Origin: Phoenix dactylifera
Lineage: Eukaryota; Streptophyta; Magnoliopsida; Arecales; Arecaceae
Reading direction: 5' to 3'
NCBI RefSeq assembly: GCF_009389715.1
Contig: NC_052404.1
Location: forward strand, 11,354,480 to 11,418,479
DNA length: 64,000 nucleotides
Both the position numbers and the translations under genes were made by a program. How positions within the stretch are numbered: position 1 is the first letter of the stretch; each line of letters begins with the position of its first letter. The notes beneath the pieces are model-generated. The model saw only the letters and a list, made by a program, of their open reading frames with translations. It was not told the origin of the DNA and did no database searches. This document shows positions 34,359-47,059 of this stretch, piece after piece.

Positions 34359-37300
34359 TCAAAGCATTTCCTGTGATCGTCTAACGATGCGACTGACTGT
34401 TTTCTTGAATTCGTCCCTTCTCTCTCTCCATTCCTTCTGCAATTGGCAATTAGAAGAGATTCATGTCAAAGCAAAGTTCTCTTCAAAACTCACCAATTAT
34501 GCTCACCCGAAAATTGAACATAGAGAAATAAGAATAAGCACGATCCATGTCATCACAAAATTCTTTAATAGGAGCCATCAAGAAATGGTCATCTAAAGAG
34601 AGATATTGCAAAGATATCTAATGGATACCCTACCAACTTATTGTTAGGTACTCTAAATCAAGGAAGAGCTGAATTCATGGATTAAATTATTTGCCGTGTT
34701 GGTTTGTACCATAAAAAAAATATCATTCCAATAAGTTCCGAGGTCGGTATTCAAGTATCTCCCTCTGTATCCTGCATCACCATATGCCAGTCCATGTAGA
34801 TCCGTATCAGAGCTTCCTACATACACCAGTGCACTGATACCCACTGATACAGAGGCTAGCATAATTTGTTTGCTGCAGCCCTGGCACAAAGACAGTACAG
34901 CTCCATACAGTAGGACGCACCAGCACGGGATTGGCAACAGACAATACTTTAATCCTTGGTTAGGTCTGCACACATGTAGATGAAAGCTGCCTACACAATG
35001 TGTACGTAGCACCACAGTCATCGTTACTCAACTAGCACTTGGTGCAGGATCCACAAGAAAAACAAATATCAACACACTGTTAGATCTAGCATTCCAATTC
35101 TGAAACATGGCCTAAACCCCCCTTTTTAATATGAATTAAAGGAAAGAGTGATTCTAAAAGTGACCTTGCAAAGTATTCGCTTTCTAACCTATTTCCTCCT
35201 GCTTGACGTAGGGTTCACATGGAAAAGGATTTCAATTTCATCACACGAAGGACCGTGCTGTTCTATGTTGCACATAAGATAATAACAAACAGGTCTGGTT
35301 TTCAATCAAAATCAATAGATAGGAAAACATGATTAGGGAATAATACAGTAGTTTGTGCAGGCACACATTGTTACCTGCGCTTTAGAGGATTTTTTTTTTT
35401 TCAATAAAGGAGATATTTGATAATTAATTTTACATTGGTGCCGAAGACCAAATGGAGTCACATGACCTATATTACTGCTTGCTCAATAGATTGTTCTGGT
35501 TGAAATACTTTAAATAACCTTTTTGTCATCGAATTTCAAATGATGTCTCAAAATCTTGGAGAAAGCAAACGAATCCTAGTACTTTCTTACCACATGCTGG
35601 ACAAACCACCATCTGTAACTCCATTGTCTGAACTCTCCCCTCATCAAATTACAATCTCTATTCACCAAAAGTTAAAACTTCAGGACTTCATCTAGTTACA
35701 TTCAGTTCAGCAAACTAGAATCCAGAGATCCACAATTTACCTTTGTGCAACCCCTTCCTCCACCTTTCATTCATCTATCTCAAATCTTTCCAGAGAATTT
35801 GGTCCTCCACTTGCCGCCTAATGGAAGCAGATAGCACCATATTGACATTCCCTCCCTCATCCAAATCACACCCTCTTAAACTGCTAACCAATTCTGTTAT
35901 TAAAGTATCCTATTTTTATAACAAGTCCATTTTCCTTCACACCTTCGAATTCCTAATCCTGTAATATAACCCCAAAGACCTCCCTCCAAACCACAATGAT
36001 GGACCAAGTTTTCTCTCCATTATGAGCACCAAACAATCTATTTTTTAATTCTTATCCCAGCATTCCCAGTTAAACAATCCGACTCAAGATGTTTTAAACA
36101 AGTGCTGAAGCTCTGACAGGTGGTATCCACGGCCCTATATTGTAAACCAAACAAAATAGAATCTGCTCCAAGATGGGTATTCTCTCTGAAGACTAGAGAA
36201 GTAAATTTCATAATCCAACCTTGCTAACAATACACCATCAGTCCATTGGTTCTCATGAAGTGTCAAATAATTGGCTACAACCTACCTAATATTCATCACA
36301 ATCTTCAAAAAATCTTAATTTTTATACTTCATAAGAATCTTAGCATAATGCTTGTGAAGACAGGGACAAGCTTGAAAATGGGACAAGGGAATCCCTGTGC
36401 CTTTATATATCCTGTTTTAGCATCATCTGTTTCAAGTCACCATATCCATGCTGGAGGATTTTTGGTGTGTACTTAAAAACCACCATCGTATCTAGAAGTG
36501 CACGCGTTAAGAATATAGCATCTAAAAGCTAAGAAATTGTATTAACATCCCAATAAATTAAATCAGCAAAATAAAAAATGATATAGCATATCCCGAGCTC
36601 ATACATCAAATATATAGAATGAACACCCTTCCCCTGCCGAATATCAAGAACCACCAACTGATAGAGAGAGAGGAAAAATAGAAGAGACAACTCTATCTTT
36701 CTCTTCAAAGGCACATAAGCTAAAGCCTAGGTAATTACAGATTCTTTCTTTGGCCTAGTCGCAGATATGCAATTCCCTGAGTGTACCATCCACTAATTTA
36801 TGAGGACCAGATTAATATCTGCTATATAGTTGAATCCCTAAATCCTAGCAAATAAAAGGTTTGCTGAATTTGATGCCAGCACTCAGATCTATGCAACAAA
36901 AAATTACTTGAGAAATTTAAACTGTTTCCACTTAAAACAAATGATTTACTTATATCTATTTAAGAATAAAATATATATGCACTTGATAATACTAACCTCT
37001 TCATAATTAATACTCTCACTTATTTATCCAGATCCAACTCAAATTTCAAGATCCTAATAGCATGTTTCTCACAAAAGAATGAAGAACATAGACACTCAAG
37101 AACATTTTTCAAAGAAAACACATCATATTAAAATTAGAACCTTACAAGTCAACTGACTGAGAAAATTACGACAATTCATTTAATGAAAACCAACAGTAAA
37201 AAAATCCACCTAAAGAAAAGATATATTTTTTCCTGATATATTCAATGTGCATAAAGATATAATAACCTGTATCTTCTATTACTACAACATATACTTCAAC

Positions 37301-40300
37301 TTGTTCCTTTCTTGTTTAGTCTAAATTGGCTTGCCCTGAAGTTCTTAGTTCCTCAAGTAAATTTGTTGAGAGATAATTTCATAGAAGATAAAAGAAGATC
37401 AAGTTGCAGATAACCAGTAAAAGCAGTGGTAGAACATTTCTTTTACTTACAGCAGCTTCAATATTTGCAGGTGATTCATCATTGGGACTCGAAAGCATGG
37501 AAATGATACTTAAAACTATGCTCTCAACCTGCATATCAATACATGTTCATTACAATTTGCTCCGAACAAAATTCTACAGTTATATTAATTGTAAAGACAG
37601 CATGAATTTCCATGCAGAGTACAGGATTGAACTTTGAAACTTCCATCTTAAGCTCTTTACCTGACAACCAAGTAATACCATCAAATGATACAAAATATAA
37701 TGCTCTGAACCTGCATATTTTGAACTAAACCAAATAAAAGTTGGAAAAGTAACATGAAAATTCTCAACCAGAGGCCAAATGATTTGCTTAACAGGGTCCA
37801 ATAGTGGTTCATACTGTGTTTTCAATTCAACTGGCTGAGATTCCGTCCTACCAGCAAAATACATGAGCTTGAGTGTGAAACAAAATAAGAAAACCTTAAA
37901 CTTGAAAATCTGAATTCTGGCTTACAAGATCATATTTTTGGAGAATCTATAGCATCAACAAGAATCACAGTCTATAGCAAGCATGGAGGAACTTCCACAA
38001 AACCTAGGTTTTCACACATACCATAAATTGAAGGCCATTTATTTCCTATCTTGGGATGAAGGAGTACTAAAACGACCTTCCCAATGCTTAAAAAGAGATG
38101 AAAGGAAGGAGGACCGGTTCGGTCCAAACCGGACGGCTCGCACGGAACCGGCCGGTTTGAACCGATTTTGACTCCCATAGCCGAACTGACTCGGTCTCGC
38201 ATCGGGTCAGCTCGGTACGGCCCGAACCAGACAGTTCGAATGACCATATCAACAAATCTTCCCCTTTCACTATTACAGAAGAAATTGATATAGCTCTAGA
38301 AAGTTCCTAAACAAGATTGTAAAACCAAACCACCACCTAGGCGATCCTAGGTCATGAACGAACCCCCGACACCAAAAAAAAAAAGAAAAAGAAAAAAAGA
38401 GTTATCGGGATAAAATCCTTAGTGGCTGGACGTACACCTTGAGTTGAAATTACATAATAATGTTCATATTTTTGTAAAAATATAGAAACTTGCTTCATGT
38501 ACTGAGGACCTGTGCGGGCGTATGTTTAGTCCCACATCGGTTATTCGCTGAGTAGATCTTGGATACTTATACAAGATCAAGAAACCCAAATAATACCTTC
38601 CAGCTAGCCATTTTGGGTGAGGTCCTGGGTTGTTACAAATGGAATCAGAGCAGACCCGGCCCATAACCTATGTGGATTAGAGAATACTGCAACACGGATC
38701 CATTGGGGCCGACCACGGGCTGATCGTGGTGCTTGTGATGAGATTTGAATGGATTTGAACCTTAGCCTGACGAGGATGTCAGGATTTAAATAGGGAGAGT
38801 ATGTGAGAACCCATATGAGCATGTGTTTAGTCTCACATCGGTTAATCGCTGGATAGATCTTGGATACTTATATAGGATCAAAGAATTAAAATAATATCTT
38901 TTGGCTAGCCATTTTGGGTGAGGTCCTGGGTTGTTACATGCACACAGATAGAAATATGTACACATGACAAACAATTCTAATGACGGAATGGCTTCTAAAA
39001 GAATCAAGATATTGACAAAACACTAATGCCAACAAAATTGAATTTAACATCTAATTGGCTCCTGTATTACGTATATATGAAGGAAAAATCGAATAAAATC
39101 ATTGATAGCAATCCTTGTCCACACACAAAGTGATAAGCAGAATTGTAATAGGAAGATCGTCAAAACACCTATTATGAAGTGAATTCCTTGTTGGCCATGT
39201 GTTTCTTACAGCAAACACTTTTAAGCATGTTGTAGATTGTGTGAAATCATCAAGAACCATCAATTGTATCAAATGAAGTTTAATAATCAATAGTTAACTT
39301 TTGAATTTTGTGCAGTAGCCAAAACATATTGTATCTAGAAAAATATGTATAAAAAAGTACTCATGACACACATGATAAGAGATGAAACTATGAAAAGAGT
39401 AAATTAACTCGAAAAGCAAGATAACAGAGAGAACATAATATTAAAAACATACCGTGTGGACAGGCGACCAACGCTCACTTGCAAGCTCGTAGCCATTAGG
39501 GTCTTCCCCAGGAGCATGAAGAATTGATATGCAAACTCGACCATCTGGGTAAACTGAGAAATATGTGCCGACCAATTAATTTTCTAACATTTCCTTTTCA
39601 TAATAAAAATAAGCTGGACATAAAACACTTAGACAAGCATACGTAACTAACCATTTGGATGCCACATCTCTGATATAAATCTAACTGTAGGGGGACTGTT
39701 AGGATAATTTGCTGGAAAGCTCATGATCGCATTGAAATAACCTCCTTCACTACAACACAAGGATTGGCCAATCAAGATCACTGAGAAGAAAACGGTGAAA
39801 TGCATAATAATATCACATAAATTAAAAGGACTTTATACTATATGCAACTAATTATAGACCACATTTTTTGTTGGACCATGTGTCTAAAACAGCACATCAG
39901 GAAGCCCGGACAAATTGAGGGAAACATGGACAAATTAACAAATATAATTTTAATACCATGATTTAGTAATTTCTGAAAAAAGATTCTAAATAACCATCAA
40001 GATCTCAGTTAAAGATATGAACATAGAAAGGCAGATGTTAATATTTAATATTTAAATTTGACACTTCTGATTTTGTAGCTTTTGCATGATCCCGAATCAA
40101 TGACCACAATTAATGATTAGCATGAGCATAAATTGCAAAATATGAATGCCAAATTTAGTGAATCATAAATAATTCTCGAACATTTACCAAGAAATGAGAA
40201 AGTTTCCAGTAAATTCAAGAAAATAAGATACTTCAAGCACTAGAACCACAAAAATCTCCCATACAAGTAAAGTACGGCAATGTACACAAATGGATTTAAG

Positions 40301-40906
40301 GGGGAAAACGAATCTCAATAAAGAAAGCAGCCTTTAAGGGAAGAAACATTTTTTCCTCATATTTTCACGATTACACCATCTAAACTCCAATCACTCACAT
40401 GAAAATCCCACCTTTGAGAAAGGGAAAAGAGAGGAGTTTGTTTTGTTTGGGGGGGGGGGGGGGGGGGGGGAGGGGTGATGGATTCTATGTACGAACAACT
40501 CCGCACCAGATGCAACTGGAATAAAGAACGCAGACAAGAAGGGATTCTAGTATCGAAACCCAAGAAACCAAGAACCATAGAGAATGAAAGAAAACCATTT
40601 CAAAACCGAAAAAAAGCCAACAACTTTACTCACTAAAGTGTGTCCGGAGGGCCGATGATGGTGACGCTCCACTCGAAGATGTTATTATCGTCAACGAGGC
40701 CAGCGGAGAAGCCGTCCACCGGATTCTTGCTGAGATCTGGGCCAAAGACAAAGAAAAGATATTTAGCGACCCATCGATCCGCTTCCGGACGCCATGACCC
40801 AAGAAATCGGTGGAAAACCCTAGAAAGAACGGAAGAAGAAAGATCGAATCCCCATACCTCTGAGTTGTTTCTGGAGGAGTAGGCTTGCCTGGCTCGTCGA
40901 GGCCAT
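34359..40906 (-). CDS. UBC7: Ubiquitin-conjugating enzyme E2, UBC7/UBE2G2 type
   Basis: This E2 transfers ubiquitin in ER-associated degradation with ER RING ligases. Exons are 40906-40858, 40736-40634, 39749-39652, 39553-39453, 37528-37451 and 34436-34359 (stop TGA 34361-34359), giving 168 residues against 166 in Arabidopsis UBC7. All junctions are in phase. The protein reads [20 protein letters not shown] then [10 protein letters not shown], with HPN at about 81-83 and the catalytic Cys at residue 91 in GRVCISIL. The acidic insertion loop [19 protein letters not shown], diagnostic of the G2/UBC7/CDC34 group, follows. The end is [12 protein letters not shown]. There is no C-terminal membrane anchor. 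The last intron is about 3 kb, intron 4 carries a TRIM retrotransposon and intron 2 a 22-base G run. No defect is visible. Confidence 0.95.
38100..38245. repeat. CCGG/GGTTCGG-rich patch
   Basis: A short GC-rich stretch in UBC7 intron 4 with many overlapping copies of accggttcgg-like and reverse-complement motifs. It resembles name-less dispersed repeats; the patch at about 27300-27420 has a similar flavour. Confidence 0.35.
38503..38938 (+). mobile_element. TRIM (miniature LTR) retrotransposon in UBC7 intron 4
   Basis: Two LTRs (38503-38637 and 38802-38938) start TG and end ttgttaca. They are similar along their whole length and enclose about 165 bp. Just inside the left LTR, tggaatcagagca (from about 38640) matches the usual initiator-Met tRNA primer site TGGTATCAGAGC with one change. 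A purine tract (aatagggagagta) precedes the right LTR. Flanks tgtac and tgcac form a 5-bp target duplication with one mismatch. There is no coding capacity. The same family occurs at 60737-61174. Confidence 0.9.
40449..40470 (+). repeat. 22-base G homopolymer in UBC7 intron 2
   Basis: 22 consecutive G preceded by TTTGTTT. The transcript from the minus strand would carry a C run. Confidence 0.95.
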
Positions 40907-41879
40907 GAAAGGAGGGAGGACGGCGGAGCGGAGCTTCCTCTCGGGACCGGAAGGGCGTGGAGGAGTAGCCAAGAAAATGGCCTTGAAGCCCAAGGCACTC
41001 CGGGGCTGTAAATCAAGACGATGGAGCTCGGCCGAGTAAGGAAGGCGGCGAGGGATCAAGAAGGCATATATCATATTCGGTATCTTCTAATTTTAATGTT
41101 TCGTAGGGTTGCAAATGTAGTCGGTAGACATCGACGCCGACTCACAGTAGTAATATGGCCATTTTACATATTAACCCTTCTATATAATGAAAATATGCTT
41201 GAACTTCCCAGTGCAGCTTACTCTACTTGCGGGATATGGTTTGCCGATATTAGTTTAAACTAATCACAAACTCCCATGGATTGCAAATTTGACATTTAAG
41301 TCCCCTTACATCTAACATGTCATCATATCTGGTGCTTAATGCCAGCTCCTCTATTTGCTTTGTTAAGGAAAGCTCTTCCCGATTCAGTCCTTGGCTTCAA
41401 TATTGGAGAAAGCAACACATTTTCTTGCGATAATAGTAATTTATTTGTTAACTTCAAAAATCATGCAAATTTTTGATCAAATTGGAGCCACAACAGCTAT
41501 GCTTCTTCTCATAAGCATATGTTCATTGAACTGAACTTACCATCTGCACTGCAAATTGCAAGGAAGGCTTTCATGGAACACATTATTCGGCTAAGAAGTT
41601 TTAATTTGAAGTTTTTTAAGAGTATTCTAGAAGTTCAGGTTCCTAACTGTTGGGGGGAATAAAGTTTCCCCCCAAATGACATAAATGCCCCTAAGAAGCC
41701 GTACAACCTCCGACCCCGGACAGCCGAAGTCAGCGTCCGACCTCGGAACGCTCGGCCACAAGACGACCGACCCCGAAACCTCCGACCTAAGAGAAACCCC
41801 GATGTCCGAGGACCGTACTCTAACACCCCTCCGGCATTTATTGCGCATGGCCGCTGTAATCTTCCGGCACACTCAACAA

Positions 41880-41975
41880 TAAATGCGGATCTCCGGCTTA
41901 CTCCACCATTAATGCGGATCTCCGGCTTACTCCATAATAAATGCGGATCTCCGACTTACTCCACAATAAATGCGC
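41880..41975 (+). repeat. About 31-bp tandem repeat in the solo LTR
   Basis: Three to four copies of aataaatgcggatctccgg-type sequence followed by cttactcca. They lie upstream of the LTR TATA box, in the position of a U3 enhancer array. Confidence 0.8.
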
Positions 41976-42334
41976 ATGGCTCCTGACATCTACGGATCCC
42001 CAGCTCTCCACGGCAAATCGACCCAGCAGGGTCTAGTCGACTATGATAAGTCTCTGATCTCGGCCATACCGCCGACATCAGTGCAATGATTCGCCTGACC
42101 GAGCGCCGACCTGAACAACATGCCAAGCCGTACTACGGCCTCGCCCTGTTACATCACAGGTAAACCGACCCCCGCATATAAAAGGGAGCCTTGGCCTCTC
42201 AAGAGGGGATGGGAACATTCATACACCCAAAAATCACTGTTTATCTCCTTCTCCCCACTATTTGCCCCCTCCCTGACTTGAGCGTCGGAGGGCCGGCGCC
42301 GGAGAACCCGGCCACCGGTTCGTGTGCAGGCACC

Positions 42335-42535
42335 CGGACGGAGGACGCCGCCAGCCAACGGATCGCCGCCCCGCTGTGAGGACCTGCTGTTCCTTCTCTC
42401 CGACCGCCCCGGACGGATGACGCCGCCAGCCAACGGATCGCCGCCCCGCTGCGAGGACCTGCTGTTCCTTCTCTCCGACCGCCCCGGACGGAGGACGCCG
42501 CCCGCCGACAGACCGCCGCCCCGCCGTGAGGACTA
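42335..42535 (+). repeat. GC-rich tandem repeat of about 78 bp in the solo LTR
   Basis: About two and a half copies of a unit containing gacgccgccagccaacggat, cgccgccccgctg, gaggacctgctgttccttct and ctccgaccgcccc. It lies downstream of the TATA box, so it would be in the transcribed R/U5 part. Confidence 0.85.
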
Positions 42536-43493
42536 ACAATCGCTCCCTCTCCTCGACCGAAGATTGCCCCCGGGTCCAATTTCCAGCAACACTAACTATT
42601 TTTACTAATAGAAACGCAAGCAACTAACTCCATTTTCCAAGAAGACATCGTAGTCAACTGGTTTGAATAGGTATTTGTATGAGCATATTCATATTGTTCT
42701 TAGCCAACTTAGCTAGAACAAGCATTGGCAAAATTAGCATAAAGCTAGCACATCAAGAAGATCACCACATGCACTCAGGATACCACGTTTTTTCCTCCTT
42801 CCCCAATAGCTTATGATATAACAGATAAGATGTGTAGAAATTAACGAAGAAGCAATCGATAACCATTCCAATTTACATGAGTATAGCAGTCTGATGATTC
42901 ACTTTTTTTTTTTTTGTCAATGGAAATGTTGCCACCTTAAGAATAAGGGTGGGCAAAATGATTGCAAAACCATAAGCATATGGCGCATGTACAGATGTGA
43001 GGCCTTTTTTTCTTTCTTTCTTTATCCTTCTTCTTCTTTTCTTCGCTTTTCTTTTTTTCTTTTTTTTTCTTGAGGCCGCCGGGGGGGTTGAGAAAAACCT
43101 GATAGCAATCCTCACTGGATCTTCTTCCCGCTGGAGAGTATTCGGTGCGGATAGAACATTTTTTACCCATATCCTTTCCATCCATGGCAGAGCCTCACCG
43201 GTATGGCAACCTTATTTTCGTGTGAGTATGTCACATCAGCACTATCTGAGTAACGGCAGACCAGATAACGATTCCACCAATCAAATCAGATAGGGAACAT
43301 CTGGTCTCCGCATTTAATCGATATCCGCGTGTTTTGAATCTGGGCCACTTCGGTAGAATTAAAGCTCCATTCCTCCTCTACTGTCACCTCGGTGGTTGTA
43401 GGGCCATCTTTTATCCCATGGAACGAGCAAATGTATCATATTAGCTTTTTATTTAAGCTACATATAGTAATTTATCCTTCAGCAATAGGCCTG

Positions 43494-43516
43494 AAGAGAG
43501 AGAGAGAGAGAGAGAG
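43494..43516 (+). repeat. (GA)n microsatellite
   Basis: About eleven GA dinucleotides, 680 bp upstream of the HSP70 start codon. Confidence 0.9.
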
Positions 43517-43539
43517 GGGTTAACGGAGGGAGGCAACGC

Positions 43540-43720
43540 GCGGCGAGGACGGGGATGACGAGGCCGACAGAGAGAAGCGCCTCGGCGAGTGGTTGGAGGT
43601 CTTCAAAGACAAGCATCTCAAGGCCGCCGCCAGAGCCTCCTCTTCAGGAACTCCTCCGCCTATGAGCACATCGTCGAAACCGTCGCCGAAAAGTACATCC
43701 GCCCTTCCCTCTTACACGTG
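43540..43720 (+). pseudogene. Unrecognised coding-like fragment with a frame break
   Basis: One frame reads EDGDDEADREKRLGEWLEVF then KDKHLKAAA. A second frame continues with LLFRNSSAYEHIVETVAEKY then IRPSL. Together they look like one amphipathic protein interrupted by a frameshift near 43635. GC content and codon use are gene-like, unlike the flanks. I do not recognise the family. It lies just upstream of the HSP70 promoter on the same strand. Confidence 0.35.
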
Positions 43721-43866
43721 TTGGACTCCGGTTGGCATGGTCCACAGATAATGTGGGGGGCCTGGTCCAATCACTAATTGTTCCACGCAAACGCTGTTTG
43801 GTGCTAAAGATCCAAGCGTCGAGATGTAGAGCGGCGCGAAATTGCGTTCGTGGCTTCGCCAGAGAA

Positions 43867-43874
43867 TTCTGGAA
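43867..43874 (+). promoter_or_regulatory. Heat shock element (TTCtgGAA)
   Basis: The sequence gaaTTCtgGAAac is a tail-to-tail pair of heat-shock-factor half sites, 140 bp upstream of the HSP70 TATA box; an adjoining GAA overlaps. A CCAAT motif lies at 43767-43771. Only this one dimer is clear, so heat induction is possible but not assured. Confidence 0.5.
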
Positions 43875-44013
43875 ACGCCCAGTTAGCGGGCGTGGCATCG
43901 ACCACCTTCTACACAATGGGAGATGAAGAGAGCCGTAGATCTAACGCTAATCCGATGGTCCACAAGCTCCAACAGAAGGATCCCGAAATAAGGACCTTTT
44001 GATCTCTACACCC

Positions 44014-44020
44014 TATAAAA
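44014..44020 (+). promoter_or_regulatory. HSP70 TATA box (TATAAAA)
   Basis: ccctataaaagg lies 164 bp upstream of the start codon. It is followed by a CT-rich leader typical of plant HSP70 5' UTRs. Confidence 0.75.
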
Positions 44021-44177
44021 GGACCCGTCGTCCCCCTGCGTCCTCCCCCAAGGATTTACCGTTGGCGATTAAGCTTCGTATCCTACGCGTTCACAGGCTC
44101 CCATTCTCTATCGTTAATCTTTCTTCTGCTAAAACCGCTTCTCTTCTTCTACTTCTTCTTCGATCTACTACTTTTCG

Positions 44178-47046
44178 ATGGCGAAGGGCGAGGGTCCGGC
44201 TATTGGAATTGATCTCGGCACGACCTACTCGTGCGTGGGAGTATGGCAGCACGACCGGGTGGAGATCATCGCGAATGACCAGGGGAACCGCACCACCCCC
44301 TCCTATGTGGCGTTCACCGACACCGAGCGTCTCATTGGTGATGCTGCCAAGAACCAGGTCGCCATGAACCCCACGAACACCGTCTTTGGTGAGTTATTCG
44401 ATTAAATCCCCTGGTTTGGAAACTCTCTCTCTCTCTCTCTTGTTTTCTTTGTGTTCTTTCCGTTACGTGCGGATGTGATCGAAGAATTGTAGGGTGTTTA
44501 ATGCGACGAAATTGCTCGTCGATTTCATCACTTGGATGGATTTTTGATTCGTGATTAGCTGCTCTTTAATAGCTACTCTTTTTATAAAAACAAAAAAAAA
44601 CAAAAAGAAAGTAGAGCAAGAAGTTTCGGTTCCTTTTGATAAATTGCTCTTTAAGCAGCCTTTTTCCCGTTATGTTTCTAAAGTGTCCAAGGAGTTGACT
44701 TTTTCCCGCTTCGGTCAACCGGCATGGCGTTCGATTGAAACCATGACTCCTTTGCTGATGCTTGGTCAATTGCAAGTGAAAAGTTTCTAACAGAGTTTCC
44801 TCTCTAAAAAAGGTGTTATCTTTATATTGTTTTAATTCTAAAAGGGCTGTTACCTTTATGTTGTAATTCTAAAAAGGGTGCCGTCTTATATTGCCTTGGT
44901 ATATCTGGATTTAGGGAATGTTTGTAATTCTCATAGGAAGAAACAAATTCTATAAAAATTTTAAGATTACAGAATATAAGGCATGGCCTGCTGAGATTTT
45001 TATTTTCTTCCTATATATAGAATTCTAGCCGGCCAACTTCAAGGCTATTCCTACGTATTTTATTGATATAGATCCAACCCATTCTGTAGTCTGTGATCCT
45101 GCTGTTATCGATCCGATCTATGAATTTTACAGAATTTTTAGCGCAATCCTGTCGGAAAATTGAAACAGGCTCTTAATCTTATTGCTACTCTAAATTCTAT
45201 AAGTTTTTTGATTTTTCATTGCTTCATTTAGGCTTTAAATTTTATATGAGTAAATTACGAGGGAACATAGAGTACTCACAAGCTTGCTCTGTTTGGTGGG
45301 TTTAACGTGGCAGATGCCAAGCGTCTGATTGGGAGGCGTTTCAGTGACCCCTCTGTTCAGGCTGACAGGAAACTGTGGCCTTTCAAGGTCATTGCTGGCC
45401 CTGGCGACAAGCCCATGATCGTGGTCCAGTACAAGGGCGAGGAGAAGCAGTTTTCCCCGGAGGAGATCTCCTCCATGGTCCTTACCAAGATGAAGGAGAT
45501 TGCGGAGGCCTACCTCGGCACCACCATTAAGAATGCTGTTGTCACGGTCCCTGCTTATTTCAATGACTCCCAGCGCCAGGCTACCAAGGATGCTGGAGTC
45601 ATTGCCGGCCTCAATGTGATGCGAATCATCAACGAGCCCACCGCTGCTGCTATCGCCTATGGTCTCGACAAGAAGGTCAGCAGCTCAGGGGAGAAGAACG
45701 TTCTCATTTTTGACCTTGGTGGAGGCACCTTCGACGTCTCCATCCTCACCATCGAAGAAGGGATCTTCGAGGTCAAGGCCACCGCCGGTGACACCCACCT
45801 CGGTGGCGAGGACTTCGACAATCGAATGGTGAACCACTTCGTTCAAGAGTTCAGGAGGAAGCACAAGAAGGACATCAGCGGCAACCCGAGGGCTCTGAGG
45901 AGGCTGAGGACGGCGTGCGAGAGAGCAAAAAGAACCCTGTCCTCCACTGCTCAGACCACCATCGAGATCGATTCCCTCTACGAGGGCATCGATTTCTACG
46001 CCACGATCACTCGAGCGAGGTTCGAGGAGCTCTGCATGGACCTGTTCAGGAAGTGCATGGAGCCCGTCGAGAAGTGTCTGAGGGATGCTAAGATGGACAA
46101 GAGCCGCGTCCATGATGTTGTTCTTGTCGGGGGGTCGACCCGGATTCCCAAGGTGCAGCAGCTGTTGCAGGACTTCTTCAATGGGAAGGAGCTCTGCAAG
46201 AGCATCAACCCTGACGAGGCCGTCGCCTATGGTGCTGCTGTCCAAGCTGCGATCTTGAGCGGCGAGGGCAATCAGAAGGTGCAGGACCTGCTGCTGTTGG
46301 ATGTCACCCCGCTTTCCCTTGGACTGGAGACTGCCGGAGGAGTCATGACTGTTCTGATTCCCAGGAACACCACTATTCCCACCAAGAAGGAGCAGGTCTT
46401 CTCCACCTACTCCGACAACCAGCCTGGTGTGGTGATTCAGGTCTACGAGGGTGAGAGGACCAGGACCAAGGATAACAACTTGCTGGGCAAATTTGAGCTC
46501 TCTGGCATCCCTCCTGCTCCGAGGGGTGTGCCCCAGATCAACGTCTGCTTCGACATGGATGCCAATGGTATACTGAATGTGACTGCTGAGGACAAGACCA
46601 CAGGACACAAGAACAAGATCACGATCACCAATGACAAGGGCAGGCTCAGCAAGGAGGAGATCGAGAAGATGGTTCGTGAAGCGGAGAAGTACAAGGCTGA
46701 GGACGAGGAGCACAAGAAGAAGGTCGAGGCAAAGAATGCTCTGGAGAACTATGCCTACAACATGAGGAACACGATTAAGGATGACAAGATTGCCTCGAAG
46801 CTGCCTCCAGCTGACAAGAAGAAGATAGAGGATGCAATCGAGCAGACTATACGGTGGCTGGATGGCAACCAGCTTGCTGAAGCTGATGAGTTTGAGGACA
46901 AGATGAAGGAGCTTGAGAGTCTCTGCAACCCTATCATCGCGAGGATGTACCAAGGTGGCGGGGCAGGCATGGCTGGAGGTATGGATGAAGATTCTCCCAG
47001 CGGTGGTGCTGGGGGCGCCGGGCCTAAGATAGAGGAGGTCGATTAA
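44178..47046 (+). CDS. HSP70: Cytosolic HSP70 / HSC70 chaperone
   Basis: This ATP-driven chaperone of the cytosol and nucleus folds new and damaged proteins with J-domain partners. Exon 1 is 44178-44388 and exon 2 is 45314-47046 (stop TAA). The 925-bp intron splits the codon for Asp-71, where plant HSC70 genes commonly have one. The product is 647 residues, full length. Signatures are [14 protein letters not shown] at the N-terminus, [14 protein letters not shown] at about 201-214, and [13 protein letters not shown] at about 337-349. The substrate-binding domain contains [18 protein letters not shown]. The protein ends GPKIEEVD, and the EEVD tail shows it is cytosolic. There is no signal or transit peptide. 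The exons are GC-rich, as usual for highly expressed plant genes. No defect is visible. Confidence 0.97.
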
Positions 47047-47059
47047 GTGGTTTGAGTTG

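Larger units (their letters stand above)
41648..42591 (+). mobile_element. Solo LTR, 944 bp
   Basis: It begins TGTTGGGGGG and ends ccagcaaca, flanked by a perfect 5-bp target duplication ctaac (41643-41647 and 42592-42596). There is no second LTR or internal domain, so it is a solo LTR left by recombination. A TATA box (tataaaa, 42177-42183) lies in the plus orientation. Two arrays of tandem repeats are inside. It stands between the start of UBC7, to its left on the minus strand, and HSP70 to its right on the plus strand. Confidence 0.93.

Noticed and set aside
34653-35021. 122-codon minus-strand open frame in UBC7 intron 5
   Set aside because: There is no recognisable domain and it lies between two well-defined UBC7 exons. 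It contains repeated gtatcag motifs typical of spacer.
45685-46953. 422-codon open frame on the minus strand
   Set aside because: It lies exactly antisense to HSP70 exon 2. Long antisense frames are a known by-product of HSP70 codon bias, and the predicted protein is unrelated to any family.
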